DNA from: Edolisoma coerulescens
Lineage: Eukaryota > Chordata > Aves > Passeriformes > Campephagidae
Assembly (NCBI GenBank): GCA_013397115.1
Contig: VWZW01006880.1
Coordinates: 105,264-169,263, forward strand
Direction of reading: 5' to 3'
DNA: 64,000 bases
In this document: positions 1 through 10,202 of the stretch, piece after piece
How positions within the stretch are numbered: position 1 is the stretch's first letter
How the letters are laid out: the number at the start of each line of letters is the position of its first letter
The notes under the pieces: model-generated
Database searches by the model: none
What the model was told of the DNA's origin: nothing
Seen by the model: only the letters and a program-made list of their open reading frames with translations
Program-made: the position numbers and the translations under genes

Positions 1-1046
1 CCCTGCTCTTAAATCACCGTAAGGAATGGGCCTGGTGAGGTGGGGGAGCATCAGGTGTGTGCTTGGGGGAAGCGCTGTCTGGGTACCAGGGAAAAATTCC
101 CCGGACACATCCGTGGCTTCCACCTGGGATGCTAGATTTTCCCTCGAGGAATTTTAAATTGAGACTTTTTTTGGCCACGTGCCTGCTCCCAATAACTGAG
201 CTGTTTGGATGCATCAAATGGTCTGACCCCATTCAACTGACACTGCTCTAAATTATATATAATCATACTGCAAAGCGTCCTCTGGTGAGGCTGGGAGAAC
301 ACCAGCAGGATGGCAGGAATTCCACTGGGAGATTCCCCACGGCATGGAACTGTGCTAGCTATGGGAGCAAGGACTGGGGGTCAGCTCCGAGCCCTGTGCT
401 GAGGCCCTGGTGTGCCAAATGTCACCATCTGTGCCACCTGCTGCTGCCACAGGCAGAGCTCCGATTGCCCAAGGTTTGGCTCCCATCCTCCCTCCCCCAG
501 GAAGTTTCGGATTAGAGGCTGTGCTGCCCATCCCCAGTGCTGCTGCCCAGCCCAGCCTGGCACGGGGTGCTGTGCCACCAGCCCAGCCCGCAGGCAGACC
601 CAAAAGGCAGTGAAATTCACAGAGTTTGAGGTCTGTGCTGGGGTCTGTAGACACTTCTCTGTTTCGAAGAGGAATGGCTTAGGGACAGGAGACCCTGGTG
701 CACCCCCACTGTTACACAAGGCACTTCCCAGGGCCACAGATTCACTTCTGCCCTCCAGGCGAGGCAGGAAAAGGGTGTGTAAGCCTGTGCCTGAACTGGA
801 GAGAAGGACGGTGTAGTGTAAAGCTTTCACCTTACCTTCTGCCTCTGGGGGAAGTCTGACTTGGGGCATCTCGCCCAGGATCCCCCGACAGTGCTCCCCG
901 AACTCGGGTGCAGAGGACATTGGCGTCTGCTGCCGCGGCTCGGACCTGCTCCGCTGTGCTGCCCAGGGGGATGCTCCAGCCTCGTGCCTCTGGGAACTTG
1001 CCATTCCAGGCCTATCGTGATTAACTCCAGGCCTCGGTTCCCGCAG
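1..1046 (+). other. DDHD2: DDHD2 intron, upstream part
   Basis: This is sequence upstream of the first DDHD2 exon in the window and is best read as intron, because the exon at 1047 starts inside the WWE domain and with a split codon. I see no sequence encoding the expected N-terminal part of DDHD2 here. A minus-strand open stretch with a good splice donor (836-1004) is discussed as a finding. No repeat was recognised. Confidence 0.6.
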
Positions 1047-4000
1047 GGAAGGACCGGGATGACGTGGTTGTCCCGACGTCGGGGGGCCGGTACGACGTGC
1101 GCCTGCGGGCGCGGCAGCGCGTCGCCGTGTACTGGGAGGAGGAGGTGTCCGAGGTGCGGCGCTGCACCTGGTTCTACAAAGGAGACAAGGACAACAAGTT
1201 TATCCCCTACTCGGAGTCCTTCAGCGAGGAACTGGAGGTAAGCACACCTTTCCCCATGGTTTCCATCCCAGCCCCTCCTTGTCACACATGGTCTCTGATG
1301 TCCCAAACCCCGTACGAGGCCACTGGCACCAGTCAGGCCTGAGGACGTGAACTCCAAAGAGGCTTTGGCACGGCATTCCTGCGGCTGATTACTGTAACTG
1401 TGAGCACTGCCGTGGCCTCCCCTTCCCCTGCCCTCGTCCGGCCTCGGTGCGTCCTTCCACGGCACCTTCAAGTGCCAGGCTTTCCTCTGGGAAGGTGGAA
1501 ATGTCGAGATATACAGACAGATGTATAAAAATACACACCTTTGCAATAATCTCTACTCTGATGTACCAAAAGCACTGTTCGAAGTTGGTGGGGAAGTCTG
1601 ATGCTGCTGCTGTCAAAGCAGGGAGTTCTTAAACACTCTCAGCAGGTGATCCTGGGATGACCCCGCTGCTCCTCCAGCTGATTTCTCTGCTTCTTTTGCA
1701 AAGTATTGATAAGAGATTCTGAAAACTGGGTGGGGAATGTCCCAAGAGGTTGAACATTCACGGGCACACTTCCAGCTGACTCACAGAGGGTGTTCTCTTC
1801 TGTAGGAAGCTTACATGATTGCCGTGACCCTGGATGAGTGGAAGAAGAAGCTGGAGTCCCCCAACAGAGAAGTCATTATCCTGCACAACCCAAAGGTGAG
1901 CAGGGCCTGGTGATCTCTGTGGTGACCAGTGAGGACATCCCCTTGGGTCTCTTTGTGCTGTTCCCTTCAAATGGGTTTGTCCCGATGGCATTCCACTCAC
2001 CTGCCTGTACCAGAGGAGAGGGCTCTCTGTCTGCCAACAGCTTCACGTTTCTTTCCGACACCTCTTTGGCAAAGGGCTCGGCCCAGCACAGTCTGGTACC
2101 AGCCCGTGTCACCCGGCAGCTGCTGCAGCCAGAGCTGTCTCTGCTCTCGGGTCGCTGACAGGCTCCTCTTGTTCCCAAGCTGATGGTTCACTACCATCCC
2201 GTCGCCAGCTCCGACGACTGGGTCTCCACCCCCACGGAACAAGGTCGGCCCCGGACTGTGAAGAGAGGAGTGGAGAACATCGCTGTCGAGATCCCCACTG
2301 GTGAGCTTGCTTCTCCCTTCCACCCATCCAAAACCCTGTGGAGTGTTTTCCAGCCTGTTCACTCAGGAAGACTGGCAGAAGCTCCCATGATCCTTTCAGT
2401 GAAGTGCACATCAAAACATTTTGTGCCAAAAGGATCCAAATGGTTTCAGAAACCTCCCCAGCCCCAGCGAGCTCAGCATCAGTGAACGTGCAGAGCTGCA
2501 GATCCAGGGGAGGGGGGTGAGCTCCTGTGCAGAGACAGAGCTGTCGGGAGCTCTGCAGTGCCTGAAATTACCCCCAAGGCCTCGATGTCTGTACTTGTAC
2601 AGGAGGAGAGTTCCTTTCCCTGGTAGGGACACAGCGGTTTATCACTTATCTGTGTGCTGGTGGCTCTCTGGAGCACATTCTCTGCCCATCTCTGCAGCCA
2701 AGTGTCAGCTCTGTCCCTTCCCAGCTGCCCTGAGCCCCCAGTCAGGCCTTAGGACTTGTCCCCACAGGGAGGTCAGGCAGTCACTCCATTTTCCATGCGA
2801 GCCTGCCCTCAGGAAGGCACGTATGCAAACTGAGGTGTGTGGGAAGTAGAGAACAAGCCCTGACTCCACCTGGGAGGTGCAGCTCCATGGGGCTGGGGTG
2901 GCTCGTCAGGGTGGGCTGGGCATGGGGCAGCTGGGCTGAGACCTCCTGGTCCTGCCCTTCCCTGTGCTGAACGATCCCTGCGGCCGGGCAGGGGGAACTG
3001 CCCGGAGCACCCGCTCCTGTTGGAGTCAGGGTGGTGGCAGAATGGGGACGAGCCACCGTGCCCCTCTGCTGTCCCGTTGGTCCAGACCCGTGCCAGGGCA
3101 GGCAGCTGAATTTAGCAGGACCGAGAAACCCCACCACCCCTGAGGTGCAAGTGCAGGCACTGATAAAGGTTTCCGTGGGCTGAGGCGAGGGCGGGAGGCT
3201 CCGGCCCCCACAGCGGTGCCTCCAGCAGGTCCCCTCCCTGCTGGGCGCCGTCCCCGCAGCCCTGAGCTCCCCTCCCCTCCTCAGGAGAGCCGCTGCAGAT
3301 CGACCACCTGGTGTTCGTGGTGCACGGCATCGGCCCCGCCTGCGACATCCGCTTCCGCAGCATCGTGCAGTGCGGTAGGTGCGAGAGCCGCCCGCGGGGC
3401 TCCGGCCGGGGGAAACCTCGCCCTGGGACACGGGAATCGCTGCCACGGAGCACCAAACCCTCCCCACGCCCTGGCAGGCTGCACAGCCAGCCCTGCTGGC
3501 TGCGGGGAGTGCGAATGGAACGCTCACTACCCCACCAAACCCCACCTTCTGAAAAGGTTTAGGCAACTGCTGTTCATCCGTTTTGCTTCACAACAGAGTT
3601 ATTTTTTATGGATTCCTAAATGTACCTGATCCTGGCTGCCAGACTAAAGCCCTGCCCGTGTGAAGGAGGCACAGATGGGGCAGTGAAATCCAGTAAACAC
3701 ACGTGGCAGGGCTTGGAGCCTCCCCTGATCTCTAAAGATTCAGGGACTTGGGGGAGCAGCAGCAGCAGATTGAAGACCCCAGTGGGATTTCCCCGTGATG
3801 ATCTTTCATTGTATTAAGTGTTGTTGGTGCCACGGGCTGGCCCCAGAGCCTGGTGGGTCTCCATAAGAGTTTTTCTCTTTTCCAGTGAACGATTTCAGGA
3901 ATGTCTCCCTGAGCATGCTGCAAGCACACTTCAAGAAGGCCCAGGAGCAGCAGCAGGTTGGCCGGGTGGAGTTCCTGCCCGTGAACTGGCACAGCTCCCT

Positions 4001-7000
4001 GCACTCCACGGGCGTGGATGTGTAAGTGTCCGACAGCCACTGCCCCCAGGGCCGGGCCCGCGGGGATGGCAGGGAGCACAGGCAGCCTCCTGCCCTGGAA
4101 ACTCCACTTTTTCTGTTGGAAAAGCAAATGCAAAGCTGTGAGTTTGTAGGGTAGGGGTGAGGAGGACTGACAAGGACCCCCAGAGCACCTCCCCGCTGCC
4201 ATTCTGCAGCACACAGCAGGCGTCTGCTCCGATCAGCATCCGGAGAGCAGAGGCTTCTGCCTTTCTGTGGCTGATCTGGGGAGGGACCGTGGACACCCAC
4301 ACCTTGCTAAAGGCCTCTGAGAACTGAGTATCCAGTTCCTGCACTGCAGCACTGCTCTGCAGTGCCCCAGGAAGGGCAGAAAGCAGGCCAGGCTCTTTAT
4401 TCTTGGAATGTAAGAGCCCAGGCTGTGCTTTGCCTTCGGTCTGGGCATGAGCCGAGAGTCTGGATTACAACATCCATCCTTGGGGAACAGTGTCAGTCCT
4501 GCTCTGAACTTACATTTTGCTTTAGAAACATGGTGGGGTTCCGTGGCTTCCTCAGCTGCAGCCCCGCGTGCCCTTTCCCCCGCAGCGACCTGGAGCGGAT
4601 CACGCTGCCCAGCATCAACCGCCTGCGTCACTTCATCAACGACACCATCCTGGACGTGTTCTTCTACAACAGCTCCACCTATTGCCAGACCATCGTGGAC
4701 ACGGTGGCCTCGGAGATGAACCGCCTGCACCAGCTCTTCCTGCAGAGGAACCCGCAGTTCAAGGGCGGGGTGTCCATCGCGGGGCACAGCCTGGGTAAGG
4801 GCTCACCCGCGGCTGCTGGCAGCGGCCACAGGACGCTCTGGGTTGGAAGGGACACCTTCCACCAAGACCAGGTTGCTCCAAGCCCCGTCCCGCCTTCCAG
4901 GGGTGCGGCAGCCACGGCTTCTCCAAATAATTTCTTCCTGACATCTAATCCAGCCTGTCCTCTGTCAGTTTAAAGCCATTGTCCCTTGTCCTGTCACCAT
5001 CTGCCTGTGAAAATGTCCAGGGTGCAGCTCTTCCATCCCAAAAAGGAGGTGGCTCGGGCTCTTCCCCTCCAGATGCTGATGCTCTGCCCATGCCTGGTTT
5101 CTAGGGTCACTCATTTTGTTTGATCTCCTGACGAACCAGAAGGCTGACCCCGAGGAGGACGAGCACCGTGTGCAGGTAGGGGAGGCACTGACCCCTCACT
5201 CCTGCGGCTGCATGGGGGTGGGGGAGAGAGCCCGGTATGCACAGGAGCAAACTGGTGAGCAGAAAGCATGATCCCTTCTGGGTCTGTCCACAGGGGTCCA
5301 GGACAACCTCAAGCATGGGGGGTATTGAGGAAGTAAAAGAAATCCTGAAGAAGCTGGAGCTGTCTGAGTATTGTGATGTTTTTGAGAAGGAGAAAATGGA
5401 CAGGCAAGCACTGGTGAGAAGTTCCCCTATTTTACTGGCTCTTGTGGCTCTTTGCTTTTCTTCCCCACCATCCCACCACTGCACATCTTCTGTACCGAGT
5501 CACACTGAAACATCTCTGAGGAGGAACACAATCCCATAGAACAGGCACCTCACCACACCTCTGCTCCAGGACTAACACCAGCCTCGCTTATTTTCCAGTT
5601 CTTGTGCACAGAGACAAACCTTAAAGAAATGGGAATTCCCTTAGGGCCAAGAATGAAAATACTCCATTACCTCAGCTCCAGGACAGAGACGAAGGTTTGT
5701 TTTCTGCATGGCTTGTGCTCATCCCATCACATCCCATCCCATTCCATCCCTCTGACACAAGGACTCCTTTGTGCTGCCGCAGGATCAGAGCTCAGCAGCT
5801 CCCGGGCACGGTGACCGCGGAGCCGAGCCGGGGTCCCCGTCCCAGCACGGGGACAGCACGGGGGATGGCAGGAGCTGCCAGTACCGGGACGTTGGCTTGG
5901 GACAGGTAACAGCTGAGCTCTGGCTGCACCCACCAAGCCCTCGTAACAGCAGCACAGAGATTGTCTCATGAACAAATCTGAACATCCCCCTCCCCCAGGT
6001 CTCGGCAAACTACCCCCAGCTGAACTACAAGCCCACCATCTTCTTTGCCTTTGGCTCTCCCATTGGGATGTTTCTCACAGTGCGAGGAGTGAAGCGCATC
6101 GACCCCAACTACAGCCTGCCCACCTGCAAAGGCTTCTTCAACATCTTCCACCCCGTAGGTAGAACAGCCAGAGCTGTCCTGCGTGAGACACGTGGGGCAC
6201 GAGCCCTGGCCACTGTCCCCCTCTTCTGTGCAGTTTGACCCAGTGGCGTATCGGATCGAGCCCATGATCGTGCCAGACCTGGAGTTCGAGCCGATGCTGC
6301 TGCCCCACCACAAGGGCAGGAAGAGGATGCACCTCGGTACGGCACGGGCAGCCCCCAGCCCCCGGCCCGGGGCCGCTGCTGCAGCCCCCAGCCCCTCAGC
6401 CACCCCCCTCCTGCCTTGCAGAGCTGAAGGAAGGGCTGACACGCATGAGCGTGGACCTGAAGAACAACCTGCTGGGGTCCCTGCGCGTGGCCTGGCAGTC
6501 CTTCACCCGCGCCCCGGTGCCGGCCCTGGAGGCAGGGAGCGCCGAGGCCGAGGCCGAGGCAGAGGCCAGCACAGAGAAGCAGCCAGGTCAGTGGTGGGGG
6601 CAGGGGGGAGCCAGGGGTGCAGCCTTGGGAGCTGCCGTGGAGCAGCGTGCCTGGGCTCCTGCAGCCACGCTGCCCATCCCCTGTGCCCAGCAAAGGGGCC
6701 GCCTTCGGGCTGTGGAGGCACCTGGCTCTCCCCAAGTGCTGTGGCCTTTTAGCACCTGATGAAGGGGGTTTCTGGGGGGTCTCAGCACACCACACCATGT
6801 TTTAAGCCCGTCCCCCTCCTCTGGCTGTTCCTTGCACTGCTGTTTCTGAGCACTTCAGCTGCCTCTCCCCAGTGTGAGCCGCAGAGGGGCGAAGGGAGAG
6901 CATGGCCCTGCTCTTGTACTGACCTGGCTGAACCACGCTGCTCTTCCTTCCTCCAGACACAAAGCCAGAGGAGCCCCCTGCAGCAGTGAAGGAAGAGACC

Positions 7001-7500
7001 CCCCTCATCAATGTGGGGAGGCTGAATGGAGGGAACCGCATCGACTACGTGCTGCAGGAGAAGCCAATAGAGAGCTTCAATGAATACTTGTTTGCACTCC
7101 AGGGGCATCTCTGCTATTGGTGAGTGTCTGTGTAATGCTCAGGGCTTCCAATTCACATGTGGTGGAAGCAGAATGGCATCAGCTTCAAAGCCAGTGTAGT
7201 AAGAAAAGCCTTAACTGACCAAGGGAACAAATTCTTCCCCTGCCTGTGACACACAGAGGGTGGGCAGGGACAGAGGAAGGAGATTTGTGCTTCTCCTTGC
7301 CTTGTGCTGCCTGCATCTGCAGAGCACTGCACCCACCCCAGCCATCACCGCTGTGCTGACAGAGTGCAGGGAAGCATTCCCCTCTGATTCCCATGTCCTC
7401 CTCCTCCAGGGAGTCCGAGGACACTGTTCTGCTGGTTCTGAAGGAGATCTACCAGACACAAGGCATCACACTGGATCAACCTTTACCAGGAAGCCAGTGA
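1047..7500 (+). CDS. DDHD2: Phospholipase DDHD2, 5'-truncated by the window edge
   Basis: Intracellular phospholipase A1 / triacylglycerol hydrolase family protein that acts at Golgi and ER membranes and lipid droplets; loss in humans causes spastic paraplegia SPG54 (known of the family). Fifteen exons with consistent phases are visible: 1047-1237, 1806-1895, 2180-2300, 3285-3374, 3886-4021, 4586-4794, 5105-5175, 5294-5413, 5599-5694, 5783-5905, 5999-6154, 6234-6336, 6422-6586, 6957-7119 and 7410-7500 (TGA). They encode about 641 codons, against about 711 for human DDHD2. In order they give the second part of a WWE domain (RYDV, VYWEEE, RRCTWFYKGDKDNK), a lipase core with the nucleophile motif GHSLG, a SAM domain and the DDHD domain. 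All junctions obey GT-AG. The linkers before and after the SAM domain differ most from the human protein. Upstream exons lie off the window, so start and promoter cannot be given. Confidence 0.95.
3285..5175 (+). other. DDHD2: DDHD2 exons encoding the lipase core
   Basis: Four exons (3285-3374, 3886-4021, 4586-4794, 5105-5175) encode the alpha/beta-hydrolase-like core. It starts with the strand and loop HLVFVVHGIGPACD, typical of the PA-PLA1 family. The nucleophile elbow VSIAGHSLG ends the third exon, and its GSLILFDLLTNQ continuation opens the next. The serine of GHSLG is the expected catalytic residue by family knowledge. The glycine codon after the leucine is split by the intron at 4795-5104, which also holds a CR1 fragment. 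Confidence 0.93.
4831..5040 (+). repeat. CR1 LINE 3' fragment in a DDHD2 intron
   Basis: The segment contains the CR1 landmarks GGGTTGGAAGGGAC, ACCAGGTTGCTCCAAGCCCC, TTTCTTCCTGACATCTAAT and CAGTTTAAAGCCATTGTCCC in canonical order. It is an old 5'-truncated copy, and it lies entirely within the intron between exons 4586-4794 and 5105-5175. Confidence 0.9.
5294..5694 (+). other. DDHD2: DDHD2 exons encoding the SAM domain
   Basis: Exons 5294-5413 and 5599-5694 encode a sterile alpha motif: IEEVKEILKKLELSEYCDVFEKEKMD, given here in two parts as IEEVKEILKKLELSEYC and DVFEKEKMD, then ETNLKEMGIPLGPRMKILHYL. The GIPLGPRxKIL signature is characteristic of SAM helices. In this family the SAM domain with the DDHD domain supports phosphoinositide binding and membrane targeting. 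The acceptor at 5294 was chosen because only that phase stays open from the previous exon. Confidence 0.92.
5999..7119 (+). other. DDHD2: DDHD2 exons encoding the DDHD domain
   Basis: Exons 5999-6154, 6234-6336, 6422-6586 and 6957-7119 encode the DDHD domain, which carries the metal-binding-like D, D, H and D residues that name the family. Visible landmarks are FFAFGSPIGMFLTVRG, NIFHP joined to FDPVAYRIEPM, LLPHHKGRKRMHLELKEGL, an acidic Ala/Glu-rich spacer (AEAEAEAEAS) and RIDYVLQEKPIESFNEYL. The last exon (7410-7500) adds WESEDTVLLVLKEIYQTQ and a short tail. The Ala/Glu spacer looks like a lineage-specific expansion of an acidic linker. Confidence 0.92.
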
Positions 7501-9300
7501 CCAACCTGTGCTGTTCTGGCCGTAAGTCACCTTTGCCTAAACCCCTTCTGGATTTCCTAGGACACCTCAGAGGAGATCTGGTTTGTTTGAGGGAGTAATA
7601 TCCATTATCTAAGGCAGGGAGCTTTTGTCAGCACCTTTGGTTTCTTTCCTCTTCCCTGCACACGAGCACGATCAGGCACAAGGAGAGAACCAGGGAGGGT
7701 CCAGGAGGCTGTGCTGGGTGGATTCTGGCTGCCTCACTGCAGCTGTTCCTGTGTTCTCCTTTTGCTTTCTTAGATCCAATTCCACTGAGTACTCACCAGG
7801 AAAGGCCAGATCTCTTCTCTGCCTTCCTCTCTCCTCTGCTGCTGTGTCCTGCATGCTGCTTCCCAAGTACTTGCTGCTACCTGGAGATAAGGATGGATTT
7901 TTCTCCATTTTGGGTAGGGGTAGGGGGAAACTGTCAAGGGAACAACACTTCTGCTCAAACACACACACCACCTGTACAGTGACTCCCTGTGGCAATGTGT
8001 ACTTTTAACCCTCCGCCCTGCGAGTCCCCGCACCAGCTCCTCCAGCCCTGCAGCAGCAGAGCTCAGAACGCACCGAGCTCCTGACCCCTGGCTCGGTGAG
8101 GACGCTCCCAGCCTGGGACCTTGAGGAGAACAAGCCTTAAATACACAGCGTGAAAGGAGCTACGGCAGCCTTGGAGCAAGGGAGATTGCTGGCTGCTGAC
8201 CAAACACCCGCGCCGGCACTGCGGGCCCGGGAGGTGAAGCCCAGAGCTCAGTTTGCTGCTGCCGAGCCAGCAGGGTCTGCCCACCAGCCACCCCCGTGTC
8301 CCTGCACTGCTGCTGCATGTTTGTGCACCCCCGGGCCGTGCCAGGCAGGGCTGCCCCGTAAAGCACCCCGTGAGAGCGGCGCGTTCGTGCTGCTCCCCGC
8401 TGCGCTGTCCCTGGTGACATCTCAGCTCCCTCACCCACGCTGGCAAACCGAGGGCCTCCCCCCACACTGACCAAGCCAGCGCCCAGCTGTACCTGCTCCC
8501 AGGAAAGCTTCACCTCCAGCTGCAGCCTGGGGACCAGCAGCTGCTCCTGGCAGCGTCGGGGCAGCGCGGGCCCTCTGTGCCCGGCAGGGACGCGGAGCAG
8601 CGCTGCCGTCCCCCGGGGCTGCCGCAGATCTCGCGCCCGCCGCGCTCCAGTCCCTGTTTTTAGCTTTAAATGTACAAAATGCAGCCAGCAAAGGTGGAGC
8701 CCACATCCAGTAGGGTCTGGACGCTGCGGGAATGACAACAGCTCTGTAGGCAGCTCAGTCTGCAGCTGCCTTGGAGCTCTGTTCTGAGGGGGACGGGGCT
8801 AGAGAGCCTCTGTGATCCTTCCCTGGCCACCAAAGCCCCCGGGCTGGCTAGTGCCTGGGCTGGGGCTCCAGTGCTCTGAGGTGGTGTTGTGCAGCCTTTG
8901 GAAGAGCCAAACCACTTTCCTTCCCGCTGACTTTCGCCCTGCATGGGGTAAGGAGCCTTTTCCCCCCACAGCCTGTTGGTTTGTTTTTCCTCCATCATCT
9001 GTTATTTGCACTATGGAAGGGTTTTGTTTGCAGCCTCCATCCCTCCTCCCCTCCCAAGGAACAGGAGCTGTTCTTTACCTGACTGCAGGAACAGCCAAGC
9101 TGCTCACTTGGCACCTGAACTACTGCTGGCTAAAGGCTCCTACGGGAGCAGGAAAAGGGACAGTCTTAACATGGGACACTAATGATCAGCTTTTTAAGTT
9201 ATGCACTTTGTTAAAAAAAAAAAAGGAAGTTAAATACATTTTAAATGTTATTTAATGTCTTTTCCAGTAAAAGCCAAAATAAATAAGTAGATGACTGTGG
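7501..9300 (+). other. DDHD2: DDHD2 3'UTR with polyadenylation signal
   Basis: From the TGA at 7500 the sequence runs about 1.8 kb without another recognisable exon to an AATAAA hexamer at 9279-9284, followed within 30 bases by a GT-rich stretch, the expected layout of a cleavage site near 9300. The middle part (about 8150-8650) is GC-rich and the last part AT-rich. I see no shorter alternative with a better signal, but none was tested. Confidence 0.7.
9279..9284 (+). terminator. DDHD2: DDHD2 polyadenylation hexamer AATAAA
   Basis: AATAAA followed by TGACTGTGGCGTGTGCATGT, a GU-rich downstream element. It is the first canonical plus-strand signal in an AT-rich context after the DDHD2 stop. 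Confidence 0.7.
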
Positions 9301-9784
9301 CGTGTGCATGTCTGGGGGAGAGGGAAGGGCTGGAGAATTCACATGTGCAGTTTTAGGGGAAAGTGAAGCTGTTTCTGTAATTCTGTTGAAGCTGCAGAGT
9401 CTGTGGCTGATGGGGTGGTGTTTCATTACTGACTCACCTGTGCTGTTTGCATGTACACACACCTGGTGAAACTACAGCTGTCTGTGAAGGGACCAGTGAC
9501 AAACAACTGCTCACAGAGCTCCTGCCAGCCCTGCATCTCGGCAGCACCGTGCCCTTCCTTGTCTGAGACAGACCATGGGCAGGATGCTCTCACACAGGTG
9601 CAGGGATGCTCTCAGACACCATTTCATTTTCCGCTGTCATCTCCTTAAAACTATACTAAAGCTGCAAGGGAAGATACAAAATGAGCACCCACCAGAAACC
9701 CCTGCAGACACCAGAGGAAATGGCCTATAAAGCAACAAGCCAAGCCTCGAAGCAAAGTTTTAGTACCACAGCTCATTACAAAAA
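9301..9784. other. Short convergent intergenic region DDHD2 / PLPP5
   Basis: About 0.5 kb separates the DDHD2 polyadenylation site (plus strand) from that of PLPP5 (minus strand). I see no gene, repeat or structured element in it. Confidence 0.6.
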
Positions 9785-10202
9785 TTAAACTTCTTTATTT
9801 GGGAAATTAGAAAAAACTCAAAGCTGGCAGGTCCTGCGCTTCATTTCTCAGGAGAAGGGCTGGGACAGCTCGGCTGGGTTGCAGGGAGGGACCAATGGAC
9901 TGGACACGAGAATTCCCACCAGACCGGGCACACGGGGTTGTCACGTTTCCCAGTTCTTGCTCAGGACCTTCGTACCCCAACTTTCCTCCGGCTGGCACCC
10001 CGAGTGCCTCCCTTGCTTCACAGTGGGCCTGAGGAGGGGGTGGCCTACAAAATCCAATGAAACGAAGCAACACGAGGGCCTGGGCAGGAAACTCACCGGC
10101 TCTGCAGGGAACACCTGCCCAGGGGTTCATCCTCACGGGAGCCACTTCTCCCGAGCAGCCTCCCCCAAGGCATCCAGGGGCCGGGCAGGACAGAGCCCAT
10201 CA
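9785..10202 (-). other. PLPP5: PLPP5 3'UTR with polyadenylation signal at 9795-9800
   Basis: Minus-strand 3'UTR of about 0.42 kb from the PLPP5 stop to AATAAA (TTTATT on the plus strand at 9795-9800). The end is inferred from that hexamer. Confidence 0.7.

Noticed and set aside
827..1546. 239-codon minus-strand ORF opposite the DDHD2 WWE exon
   Set aside because: Antisense shadow of a GC-rich coding exon; the WWE reading on the plus strand is clear.
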